Shown here: piece after piece, positions 28,737 to 36,842 of the stretch
How positions within the stretch are numbered: position 1 is the first letter of the stretch
Layout: the number at the start of each line of letters is the position of its first letter
Assembly (NCBI GenBank): GCA_021773305.1
Contig: JAJFKH010000040.1
Location: 31,658-95,657, forward strand
Reading direction: 5' to 3'
DNA length: 64,000 bases
Source: Gammaproteobacteria bacterium
GTDB taxonomy: Bacteria; Pseudomonadota; Gammaproteobacteria; UBA1113
Program-made: the position numbers and the translations under genes
Notes under the pieces: model-generated
What the model saw: the letters and a program-made list of their open reading frames with translations, nothing else
What the model was told of the DNA's origin: nothing
Database searches by the model: none

Positions 28737-28823
28737 TGGTGCCGAGAAGAGGACTCGAACCTCCACGGGGTTGCCCCCACAAGCACCTGAAGCTTGCGTG
28801 TCTACCAATTTCACCATCTCGGC
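28737..28823 (-). tRNA. tRNA-Leu (anticodon CAG)
   Basis: On the minus strand an 87-nt class II tRNA folds: acceptor GCCGAGA (5') with TCTCGGC, discriminator A and encoded CCA (28737-28739); D-loop GAAATTGGTAGAC; anticodon stem CAAGC/GCTTG enclosing loop TTCAGGT, giving CAG; a long variable arm (TGGGGGCAACCCCG), as expected for leucine; T-arm GAGGTTCGAGTCCTC. It reads opposite to purA and ends 10 nt from the purA stop. Confidence 0.95.
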
Positions 28824-28845
28824 ATGGTTATTTTAAACTGTGAAG

Positions 28846-29079
28846 TTATTTATCACAGCCATGGGAATTGTACATATCAACTAAACGTTTTTGTTCAGGG
28901 TTTGTTATCTGATTCGGATAAGAAAAATCACGATTTGTGAGGCGATGAGTTAAATATTTGCACAGAGCTTCCCGGTCATAATGGTCAGGATCGTACATAT
29001 ACTCTGCCTGGTTTTCGCAACCAAAGAGCAGCAGAGTTGCTCCAATGACAATAATTAAGCATGCAACAATCTTTTTCAT
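28846..29079 (-). CDS. Small predicted lipoprotein
   Basis: 77 residues from the ATG at 29077-29079. MKKIVACLIIVIGATLLLFGC is a lipoprotein signal with lipobox LLFG-C21; the mature part of about 57 residues is polar (ENQAEYMYDPDHYDRE...) and has two further cysteines (ALCKYL and HGCDK) that could pair. A longer frame from 29112 adds 11 residues but spoils the signal peptide start. Family unknown. Lies between tRNA-Leu and rnr, reading away from rnr. Confidence 0.65.
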   Translation of the reverse strand: MKKIVACLIIVIGATLLLFGCENQAEYMYDPDHYDREALCKYLTHRLTNRDFSYPNQITNPEQKRLVDMYNSHGCDK

Positions 29080-29193
29080 CCAATTTGTCTCGACTAACCG
29101 GCTATAAAACAATTAGAATAGCTAAGAACTACCCTGGATCTTACAGTAGTTTCTAACTGGTGTAATCTGAAATTATAGACTAATTGACATACG

Positions 29194-31446
29194 GTGTTAA
29201 GTAAAGTGAGCAAAGATACGCAAAAAAAGCAAGATCCTTTCAAGCTACGTGAGCAAGCTAAGTACGCTAATCCGGTGCCTAGCCGAGAATTTATTATGGA
29301 TCATCTGGAGCAACGAGCTTGTTTGATGTCCTATGAGGAGCTGGCAGAGGATCTTGATTTATACGAAGAAGATGAAATTGAAGCGATTCGCCGCCGCATG
29401 CAAGCGATGGTGCGAGATGGTCAATTACACCGAAATCGCAAAGGTTGCTATGGGCTGATTTCCAAAATGGACTTGATTGCGGGGAGAGTGCGTGGTCACA
29501 GGGAAGGGTATGGTACGGTCATACCGGATAAAGGCAGTGAAATTTATAGCTTACCTGAGCGTCAAATGCGAGGTGTCTTTGGTGGTGATCGCGTTTTGGT
29601 CAGATTGGTTGAAGGCTCTCGCCGGGGAAGAAAAGGTGGGCGGAAAGAATGTCAAATTATTAGAGTTATCGAAAGCAATACGGAACAGATAGTTGGGCGT
29701 TTTTATCTTTCTGATGGAATTGCCCATGTCATTCCAGATAGTAAAACTATTAACCAGGAAATTTTAATTCCTGAGGGTGAGCGGGGCGATGCTCAAGCAG
29801 GACAGATTGTTACAGCACAAATTATTACGCAACCTTCCATGCGAAATTTGCCCGTAGGGCGAGTGGTTGAAGTCCTCGGTGAACATATGGCTCCGGGGTT
29901 AGAAATTGATATTGCCTTGCGCGCCCATGGGATCCCTTATCAGTGGCCCGATGAAGCCATCAGTGAAGCTCGTGCATTGCCCACACGTGTTGAAAATCAC
30001 GATAAGCAAGATCGAGTAGACTTAAGAGAATTACCTTTTGTGACGATTGATGGTGAAGATGCTAAGGATTTTGATGATGCTGTCTATTGTGAACCTCTTA
30101 AAAATGGCTACCATGTGTATGTTGCTATTGCTGATGTGGATCATTATGTAAAGCCAGGCTCTGCTTTAGATGAGCAAGCACAAGTCAGAGGAACTTCAGT
30201 TTATTTCCCTGGAAGAGTGATACCCATGCTTCCAACGCAACTCTCCAATGGTCTTTGTTCATTGAAACCCCGAGTAGATAGGCTTGCTATGGTTTGTAAA
30301 ATATCCTTGACAAGCAAAGGAAAGGTTCGAAAGTTTGAATTTTTTGAAGGCGTGATCCGTTCTCATGCGAGATTAACGTATGAAAAAGTTGCAAAAATGA
30401 TTGAACAAAAAGATAAAAGATTACGAGATCAATACAAAGAACTGCTCCCCCATTTACAACGACTCTATGAAGTTTTTTATATTCTTCATGATAAGCGTGC
30501 TTCTCGTGGGGCGATTGATTTTGAGATACCTGAAACTAAAATTGTTTTTGGGAGTGATAAAAAAATATCGAAAATTGTACCCCAGCACCGTGTAGACTCT
30601 CATCGTTTGATTGAGGAATGTATGTTGCTTGCCAATGTTTGTGCAGCAGAGTTATTGTTGAAACAAAAAATCCAGACCCTTTATCGCGTTCATGGAGGGC
30701 CTGAAGCAGAGAAAATCGTGACATTGCGACAATTTCTCAAGCAGCTAGGTTTGAAATTAACGGGAGGCAAAAAACCTTCTCCGAGTGATTACAAAAAAAT
30801 ACTTGAAAAAACAATGGATAGACCGGATGGACTTGTGATCCAGACCATGCTGCTTCGCTCGATGGGCGCGGCTCATTACCAAAATAATAATATTGGTCAT
30901 TTTGGTCTTGCCTATGATGCTTATTGCCATTTTACCTCTCCCATTCGACGTTACCCTGATTTACTGGTTCACCGAGCTATCAAACATATTGTCCGAGGCA
31001 ATAAACCGAAGAAATTTATGTATGATGCTGAGAAAATGGTGCATTTTGGAGAGCATTGTTCAGCAGCAGAGCGCCGTGCAGATGATGCAACTCGTGATGT
31101 TGTGGATTGGTTAAAATGTGAATTTATGTCCGATAAAGTAGGCCAAGAATTTTCAGGTAAAATATCAGGGGTGACGCCATTTGGATTGTTTGTCACGTTA
31201 CATGAAGTCTTTGTGGATGGGTTGTTGCATATTACTGGCTTAGGAAATGATTATTACCATTATGATGAAGTTGCTCAACGCCTTGTAGGTGAAAGAACGA
31301 ATGCAACCTTTACCATGGGTGATGAATTAGATATTTTGGTAGCAAGGGTATCTTTAGATGATAGGATGATAGATTTTGAACTGGTCGGTGTTGAAAAAGC
31401 AACAACAAAACCGAAAAAAAAGCGTTATAAGAAGAAAAAATCATGA
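29194..31446 (+). CDS. rnr: Ribonuclease R
   Basis: 3'-5' exoribonuclease that degrades structured RNA, rRNA and tmRNA-tagged messages. 750 residues: N-terminal helix-turn-helix (EELAEDLDLYEEDEIEAIRRR), cold-shock domains, the RNB catalytic core with DGEDAKDFDDAV (metal-binding aspartates), HRLIEECMLLAN and YCHFTSPIRRYPDLLVHRAI, an S1 domain (SGKISGVTPFGLFV) and a lysine-rich tail (KPKKKRYKKKKS) as in E. coli. The start is a GTG at 29194 or the GTG at 29206; the second gives a shorter N terminus closer to the E. coli protein. Coupled to rlmB by ATGA. Confidence 0.95.
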   Translation: MLSKVSKDTQKKQDPFKLREQAKYANPVPSREFIMDHLEQRACLMSYEELAEDLDLYEEDEIEAIRRRMQAMVRDGQLHRNRKGCYGLISKMDLIAGRVRGHREGYGTVIPDKGSEIYSLPERQMRGVFGGDRVLVRLVEGSRRGRKGGRKECQIIRVIESNTEQIVGRFYLSDGIAHVIPDSKTINQEILIPEGERGDAQAGQIVTAQIITQPSMRNLPVGRVVEVLGEHMAPGLEIDIALRAHGIPYQWPDEAISEARALPTRVENHDKQDRVDLRELPFVTIDGEDAKDFDDAVYCEPLKNGYHVYVAIADVDHYVKPGSALDEQAQVRGTSVYFPGRVIPMLPTQLSNGLCSLKPRVDRLAMVCKISLTSKGKVRKFEFFEGVIRSHARLTYEKVAKMIEQKDKRLRDQYKELLPHLQRLYEVFYILHDKRASRGAIDFEIPETKIVFGSDKKISKIVPQHRVDSHRLIEECMLLANVCAAELLLKQKIQTLYRVHGGPEAEKIVTLRQFLKQLGLKLTGGKKPSPSDYKKILEKTMDRPDGLVIQTMLLRSMGAAHYQNNNIGHFGLAYDAYCHFTSPIRRYPDLLVHRAIKHIVRGNKPKKFMYDAEKMVHFGEHCSAAERRADDATRDVVDWLKCEFMSDKVGQEFSGKISGVTPFGLFVTLHEVFVDGLLHITGLGNDYYHYDEVAQRLVGERTNATFTMGDELDILVARVSLDDRMIDFELVGVEKATTKPKKKRYKKKKS

Positions 31447-32195
31447 ATCAGGAAGATTATGTGTTTGGGATCCATGCTGTGGAAGAATTATTGCAAAATA
31501 AGTCTGAGCAAATTAAACAAATTTATTTTCAAAAACCGGCTAAAGGTCAACGTTTAAAAAATTTAATGACCCAAGCTCAGTCTCTTGAATTAACGCTTCA
31601 TTTGGTGAGTCGAACAGAGTTAGAGCGACACGCATCAGGCAATCATCAGGGGGTTGTGGCTCACATACAGTCGCTTAAGAAATGGTCGGAAAAAGACTTA
31701 GAAGAAATCATCAAAAATAAAAATCAATCAGGATTATTTTTAATTCTCGATGGTGTGCAAGATCCTCATAATCTAGGCGCTTGCCTTCGAAGTGCAGAGT
31801 GCGCGGGGGTGGATTGTGTGATTATTCCAAAAGATCGAGCCGTGGGCATGACATCTACGGTGCGCAAAGTTGCCTGTGGTGCCGCTGAAAGAATGCCGTT
31901 GATTACGGTGACTAATCTTGCCAGATCGATGCAATTATTGAAAGAGCATGGAGTGTGGCTTTACGGGTTAGCGGGAGAAACAGATGATTCTCTTTATGCT
32001 ATGAATTTTACTGGAAGTGTCGCTTTAGTTTTAGGTGCTGAGGAAAAAGGCTTACGGCGATTAACCCGAGAAAATTGTGATCAATTGCTTTCAATACCCA
32101 TGGCGGGCAATATCTCAAGCCTTAATGTGTCTGTGGCAACCGGCGTCGGGTTATATGAAATTTATCGTCAGAAGCTATTATCTCAAGGGAAATGA
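31443..32195 (+). CDS. rlmB: 23S rRNA (guanosine-2'-O-)-methyltransferase RlmB
   Basis: SpoU/TrmH-type trefoil-knot methyltransferase that methylates G2251 of 23S rRNA. 250 residues: N-terminal substrate-binding domain (to about 80), then motif 1 DPHNLGACLRSAE, motif 2 LVLGAEEKGLRRL and motif 3 SIPMAGNISSLNVSVATG. Family length and motifs are complete. The ATG overlaps the rnr stop as ATGA, the classical rnr-rlmB pair. Confidence 0.95.
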   Translation: MNQEDYVFGIHAVEELLQNKSEQIKQIYFQKPAKGQRLKNLMTQAQSLELTLHLVSRTELERHASGNHQGVVAHIQSLKKWSEKDLEEIIKNKNQSGLFLILDGVQDPHNLGACLRSAECAGVDCVIIPKDRAVGMTSTVRKVACGAAERMPLITVTNLARSMQLLKEHGVWLYGLAGETDDSLYAMNFTGSVALVLGAEEKGLRRLTRENCDQLLSIPMAGNISSLNVSVATGVGLYEIYRQKLLSQGK

Positions 32196-32196
32196 C

Positions 32197-32499
32197 ATGT
32201 TGCAGATGATCTCAAATTATTTGTTCGGCATGGGTCTATTTCTCAATACAGTGTTGGCAATTCCACAGTTAATCTTGTTGTTTAAACGAAAGCGTGCAGA
32301 TAATTTATCACTGCTGACCTTTGTCGGCTTTTGTCTTATCCAACTGTTTATTATTTTTCACGGACTTTATGCTCACGACAGCATGCTCGTGATCGGCTAT
32401 ATTTTTAGTTTAATAGGTTGTGCTTCTGTTACCATTTTGATTGCTTACTATAAATACCGAGAAATCATCCGCCACGGGTATAGAAACCAAAACCAATAA
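32197..32499 (+). CDS. SemiSWEET-like PQ-loop membrane protein
   Basis: 100 residues with three hydrophobic segments and a PQ-loop signature, IPQLILLFKRKRADNLSL, in the first repeat. This matches the three-helix SemiSWEET/PQ-loop family, which dimerises to move small solutes such as sugars. I place the start at the ATG 32197, 2 nt after the rlmB stop, with AAGGGA about 7 nt upstream; a longer frame from 32077 would lie inside rlmB. It is the third gene of rnr-rlmB. Its cargo is unknown and the link to RNA metabolism may be only transcriptional. Confidence 0.7.
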   Translation: MLQMISNYLFGMGLFLNTVLAIPQLILLFKRKRADNLSLLTFVGFCLIQLFIIFHGLYAHDSMLVIGYIFSLIGCASVTILIAYYKYREIIRHGYRNQNQ

Positions 32500-32503
32500 A
32501 TTA

Positions 32504-34420
32504 TTACGTATTCACTCGCATGTATGGACTGTGTTCAATATCACCGGATGTTGTCACAGGATGGTTTTTTGCGACGTTAGGGCATGATAGATATTTACAA
32601 AATGCTTTAATACGTTTTAGCTTCTTAGCGGAATCCACCGATACATTTCGTAACTGGTGATATTGTAATATTCCTAGGAAAGGGCTTCTTCCAACACTAA
32701 CAACATTGGCAATATCTTTTAAGGTTGTAGCTTGTGAGATATCTTTTAAGAGACTTTTATATTCCATAAATCGCCTTATCATCTGATTGGCTCCTGAAAA
32801 TACCTTGCTATTTTTTAATGCTTCTTGTAATTCATAGCAGTGGTTCGACTTTTTTATATCATTAATAGATTTTTCCAATGCAGTTATTTTTTTGTTTATT
32901 TTTTTTGCGGAAAAAAAGGTAATTTGTCTTGTATAGCTAAGCTTTTTTTGTTTGAGTTGATGAATAAGGCTTTTTTGTAGTTGGTAGAAGGTCTTGTTGG
33001 GCGAGATGAGTGGCTTGTTAAGTTCGGCTTTCCAGAGGCACTTTAGTTGGTCAACAACTTTTTCTTGGATATGATCTAAATCTAACATATTATATAACGG
33101 TCTTATTTCTGAGGGTATTTTGTTAGTGGATTTTTTATGATTTATGGAGGCGTCAATATTCCGGTTCACCAATGAAAGTAAGTCAATGCTTGGAACTCCA
33201 TAGTTGAGAGAGATATAACTAATCAAAATATATTCTGGTGCATGCTGTCGTTTTGGTACTAGTGTATTATTTTTGTATGATATTTTGGATGCTAGATCCA
33301 TGATGGTATCATTGAATAGAGGTTCTATGTTTTCAGATTCACAGAAACTAATTAATTGGGTTTTTATGTTGGTGCGAATTTCTTCACTTTCAATTCTTTT
33401 CAGCCACTGTCTTGTTTTTTGTAATACCCTAAGGATAGCTTGAGGCTTATCTGCTTCACTAATGTTTTTTTCGATTTTATCAATCTCACTCATAACAAAT
33501 AGAGCATTGCAGTGATTGATTAATTGTTCTAGATTAAAGTCATTTAGCATTTCAGTTTGCATTTTCACAGTATCAAATAAGTTAGTGGTTTGTTTTTTGA
33601 TATGGCAAGGGTTGAGATTGATATTATCTATGATTTTATTTACGTCTTCATAAAGTTTTTGTTTATCTACAGGAACTTTTTGCTTCCCTTCATCGGCTGT
33701 ATGTTTTATTTGCGCTAAAATTTTTCCGATATAGTGAAATCGCTGATCGGTTATAGGATCAATGTCTTTTGTTTTTGCTAGCCCTTTCAATTCTTTTTTT
33801 GCTTCTCTAAACAGTTTGCTGGCACTCTTAATATCTTCTATTGTGACATTGGACTGGGATAAGTAGAGGTAGCCAATTAACCCATAGAGGTTGATTAAGT
33901 CAATTTTTTTGTAGTCGTTATTTTCAATTTGTAGATTGGTTTTTCCTGATAAATGTTTTTTTATCGTTAGCATTTGGACTGCATCAAAAATCACTGTATT
34001 TAAAATAAGATCGAAGGAAGGAGCAAAATCTAATGTAAATTTTAATAGCAACAGAGGGATCTCTTGCTCTGGAGTATTGGGCCAAAGTTTTACCGAATTG
34101 AGTTGCCATTGCTTCATTGCCCAAATAAGCCGCATCACTTTTCTTGGAAAAGATTTTTCTATTGTGGCTCTATAGGTGTCCTGTATCTGTGTATCTAGTT
34201 GGCCTATAATATCGTAAATTTTCGCAGACGTAGGACTGTAGGAATACTTTTTTTTAGCATATTCAAACATATTAAAAATGCCTTTGGATGTATCAATATC
34301 TCCTGGTTTGTGAATTCTTGGCTCTAATAATGTTTGAAAATAATTAATAGCTCCTCTGATTTCTGCTATAAGATCATCGAATTCCAATGAAGTCGTAGTT
34401 TGATTAATGCTTGCGATCAT
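32504..34420 (-). CDS. Hypothetical 638-residue helical protein
   Basis: ATG at 34418-34420 with AGAGG about 10 nt upstream. No signal peptide or transmembrane segment is visible. Composition is Lys/Ile/Leu/Asn-rich and appears mostly helical, with many short amphipathic helices. I find no catalytic motif I recognise. The C-terminal 60 residues contain a Cys/His-bearing patch (CKYLSCPNVAKNHPV) that is too short to call a zinc site. It is single, AT-rich, and converges on the rnr-rlmB operon. Placement between housekeeping genes and lack of relatives known to me make it a candidate lineage-specific effector, but function is unknown. Confidence 0.6.
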   Translation of the reverse strand: MIASINQTTTSLEFDDLIAEIRGAINYFQTLLEPRIHKPGDIDTSKGIFNMFEYAKKKYSYSPTSAKIYDIIGQLDTQIQDTYRATIEKSFPRKVMRLIWAMKQWQLNSVKLWPNTPEQEIPLLLLKFTLDFAPSFDLILNTVIFDAVQMLTIKKHLSGKTNLQIENNDYKKIDLINLYGLIGYLYLSQSNVTIEDIKSASKLFREAKKELKGLAKTKDIDPITDQRFHYIGKILAQIKHTADEGKQKVPVDKQKLYEDVNKIIDNINLNPCHIKKQTTNLFDTVKMQTEMLNDFNLEQLINHCNALFVMSEIDKIEKNISEADKPQAILRVLQKTRQWLKRIESEEIRTNIKTQLISFCESENIEPLFNDTIMDLASKISYKNNTLVPKRQHAPEYILISYISLNYGVPSIDLLSLVNRNIDASINHKKSTNKIPSEIRPLYNMLDLDHIQEKVVDQLKCLWKAELNKPLISPNKTFYQLQKSLIHQLKQKKLSYTRQITFFSAKKINKKITALEKSINDIKKSNHCYELQEALKNSKVFSGANQMIRRFMEYKSLLKDISQATTLKDIANVVSVGRSPFLGILQYHQLRNVSVDSAKKLKRIKAFCKYLSCPNVAKNHPVTTSGDIEHSPYMRVNT

Positions 34421-34800
34421 GAGACTGGAAACCTCTTTTTGCGCCCGTTAAAACGAGTCGTTGTAGGTAAAATATCTATACTAGTGCAGGTATGGGTACA
34501 AAATTGCACTAAGCGTACTATAATGCCAGATTGGGATATGACTTGAAATATCGAGTTGTGAGTATAGATACGAATTTCAAATTTGCCAGTCAAAATATAT
34601 TTTTTTTTGAGATAATTTATAGAGCGTGAAAAAGTTGTGTAAGACACGATGAATTTTATTCATTTTTTAGGTAAAAAATCGTATTTCTTCTATTTTTGCG
34701 AATAATTTTTTGGAATTTATTTTATTGTTATAGATTTAGTTGGTAGTGATAAACCACTATATGATCTATTGGTTTTCAGATGGAGAATACGTATTTAGTG
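34421..34800 (-). other. 380-nt AT-rich intergenic region upstream of the 638-residue gene
   Basis: Contains no convincing gene. The minus strand has a 7-bp inverted repeat TAGTGCA (34482-34488) and TGCACTA (34505-34511) with 16 bp between, which could be an operator or RNA hairpin about 60 nt before the start of the 638-residue gene. A weak -35-like TTGACT (34588-34593) has only a poor -10 (TATCTA) at 17 bp. A 76-codon minus-strand open frame at 34417-34647 ends in an ATGA overlap with the next gene, but it looks non-coding. The aldo/keto reductase end is at 34801, and nothing resembling a terminator was seen. Confidence 0.35.
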
Positions 34801-35577
34801 TTATTTTTGCTGTAAACTGTGTTTCATCGCCTGGATATTCTCTATTAAGTGTCCGGGATTAATAGTGCCAACAATGGCACTGGTCACAGCAGGTTGTTGC
34901 AGTACAAATTCAAGGGGAGATTGTTCAGCTTTTTGTGTGAGGTGACCACTATCTAATGCTTTTTTGATTAAGATGCCTTTGTTGTTCTGCAAAGCATAAT
35001 CAAGCACAGGTTTTTCTTCGGTATGGCCTGGGTTATACGTTACCATGGCCACATCACTGTGATCCACAGTGAGTTTTCCGCCAGTAATCGTTTTTGTGGA
35101 CATGCCATAATAGCGGATATGGCCTTGGCGTTTTAATTGTTCCAGGGTGTCGAAGACTTCAAAGTCATGAATGATTATTTCATCATTGCCATCGGAATGG
35201 ATTAATACTAAATCCAAGTAATCTGTATTGAGCTTTTGTAAGCTTTGAATGACACTCGCTCGAATGGCAGCAGGCCGAAAATCATAGGTTGATTGGCCTT
35301 CAGTAAAATGCTCACCAGCTTTGGTACATAAGATCCATTGATGACGCTGATTTTTTAGTAATTTTCCTAGACGAGACTCAGAGTTTCCATAGGCTGGGGC
35401 GGTATCTAGAAAATTAATTTGATTGTCTTGGCAAATAGAGAGTAGCTCAAGTAGCACATCATCTTCTGGGATAGTAAATGGCGCTGGATATTTTACAGCT
35501 TGATTGCGGCCAAATTTTACCGTACCCAAACCCAAGGCCGATATTTGAAGATCAGTATTGCCCAGTTGTCTTAGCAT
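34801..35577 (-). CDS. Aldo/keto reductase family protein
   Basis: 258 residues from the ATG at 35575-35577, which overlaps the upstream FAD gene end by 7 nt and has a GGGA-like ribosome site; a longer frame from 35619 is less likely. Conserved tetrad elements are visible: FLDTAPAYGNSESRLGK (Asp and catalytic Tyr), CTKAGEHF (Lys) and LVLIHSDG (His). The protein is shorter than the usual 280-320 residues, at the small end of the AKR superfamily. NAD(P)H-dependent reduction of a carbonyl is expected; substrate unknown, but pairing with the FAD oxidoreductase suggests linked sugar or polyol metabolism. Confidence 0.8.
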   Translation of the reverse strand: MLRQLGNTDLQISALGLGTVKFGRNQAVKYPAPFTIPEDDVLLELLSICQDNQINFLDTAPAYGNSESRLGKLLKNQRHQWILCTKAGEHFTEGQSTYDFRPAAIRASVIQSLQKLNTDYLDLVLIHSDGNDEIIIHDFEVFDTLEQLKRQGHIRYYGMSTKTITGGKLTVDHSDVAMVTYNPGHTEEKPVLDYALQNNKGILIKKALDSGHLTQKAEQSPLEFVLQQPAVTSAIVGTINPGHLIENIQAMKHSLQQK

Positions 35578-36770
35578 ATTGTTTCCCAGGGACCGCAGAA
35601 TGTTTCTGGATGAGGCCAATCGGCTAGGACAGCTTCCGTCATCTCCATTGGCGTCGTATTTTGAGAGATAGTATCAACGATGTCTCTGGTGAGTAGTGGC
35701 GTGAGCGCTAGTTTTGTTGGCCAAGCCACATGCCAATTATGTTGTTGATCGTAGAAATAACTATTTGGACGCTTACGATCTGGCTGCTGTATCTCCGCTC
35801 GATTAATGTAAAACGATTGAATGTCAGACAAGCTGAATTGAAGCCAAGGGAAGAGTTGCTCTAGTTCATTAAATATGAATTGTTGCTGTTCCTCTGGAGT
35901 TCTTGAGGTTCCCGTCTCAGCAGCATTCCCGCCAATGTACCACACCAAGCCATCATTGGAATTTTTGTGACTCGTGATGGTGATCCTCGGCGTACTGCTT
36001 TTACCTAGACAATGGGCATAGACTGGGGTGTTGCAAGGAGGCTTGACCATAGCCATATGAAGTGGACGTGTTTGCATCACCGGTGCCTGGGCCAAGCCAC
36101 TGAGGAGCATCTCGTTAGACTCTCCTGCACAGAAGATATAGTGTTTGGCCGATAAACGCTGCTGTTTACCGCAGTCACTGCGGACAACCAGGTGATCAAT
36201 GGCTTGTCCATCATGGCTCACTTCTATTCCATTTTTTGAGGCGACTTTGTATAGCGAGCCTAAAGTGTTTTTTCTTAAACAATGGATCAACGAAGGAATA
36301 TCGATAACGAGTTCTGATACTCGTAAGACCTGACCCTTAAATTGGGGATGATTAAATATCTCCGGGAATTCCTTTGGAGAGATGGATTCAGAATGGCTGC
36401 GTAATATTTTTTTCAAGAGGAAATTACCAACCTTGCCTGACAGCTTGTTATTTGACCACAAATAGTAATGCTCAGACAGAAGTTGAGTGCCTGTCAGATC
36501 GATTTCCCCCTTGCCTTGAATACAATCTTTCCAGAGTTGGGGCATATCTGCAATGCTGGTGGCAGATGAGGTTAATTGCCCTTTTAAGGTGTATTTGATG
36601 CCGCCGTGGATAATGCCTTGGGAATGCCCTGTCTGTCCACAGCCCAACGCATTAGATTCTAGTAGAGTAGCATTATAGCCCTGTTGTTTGAGGCGATTTA
36701 ATGTCCAGAGACCTACGATGCCGCCACCGATGATCAATACATCCGCAAAATAGTTGCTTGAATGCGCCAT
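35571..36770 (-). CDS. FAD-dependent oxidoreductase (DAO family)
   Basis: 399 residues of the D-amino-acid-oxidase/glycerol-3-phosphate dehydrogenase-like fold. The Rossmann FAD motif VLIIGGGIVGLWTLNRL is at residues 11-27, followed by ESNALGCGQTGHSQGIIHGG. Such proteins include L-2-hydroxyglutarate and glycerol-3-phosphate oxidases; this one is not close enough to name. It heads a two-gene operon with the aldo/keto reductase. The divergent hldE promoter starts just 6 nt upstream of its ATG. Confidence 0.85.
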   Translation of the reverse strand: MAHSSNYFADVLIIGGGIVGLWTLNRLKQQGYNATLLESNALGCGQTGHSQGIIHGGIKYTLKGQLTSSATSIADMPQLWKDCIQGKGEIDLTGTQLLSEHYYLWSNNKLSGKVGNFLLKKILRSHSESISPKEFPEIFNHPQFKGQVLRVSELVIDIPSLIHCLRKNTLGSLYKVASKNGIEVSHDGQAIDHLVVRSDCGKQQRLSAKHYIFCAGESNEMLLSGLAQAPVMQTRPLHMAMVKPPCNTPVYAHCLGKSSTPRITITSHKNSNDGLVWYIGGNAAETGTSRTPEEQQQFIFNELEQLFPWLQFSLSDIQSFYINRAEIQQPDRKRPNSYFYDQQHNWHVAWPTKLALTPLLTRDIVDTISQNTTPMEMTEAVLADWPHPETFCGPWETIC

Positions 36771-36775
36771 ATTAT

Positions 36776-36804
36776 TTGCCAGTTTTAGCGTTTATGGTTA
36801 GAAT
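36776..36804 (+). promoter_or_regulatory. Promoter of the hldE-waaF operon
   Basis: -35 TTGCCA (36776-36781), 17-bp spacer, -10 TAGAAT (36799-36804); both match at 5 of 6 positions. The leader to the ATG at 36843 is about 32 nt and includes GAGG as ribosome site. Confidence 0.7.
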
Positions 36805-36842
36805 ACGTGCAGCAAACATAGCATACTCGTCTGAGGAATTCC

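Noticed and set aside
34417..34647. 76-codon minus-strand open frame upstream of the 638-residue gene, ending with an ATGA overlap
   Set aside because: No ribosome site, no recognisable sequence and irregular composition. The overlap with the next ATG is plausible by chance in AT-rich DNA.
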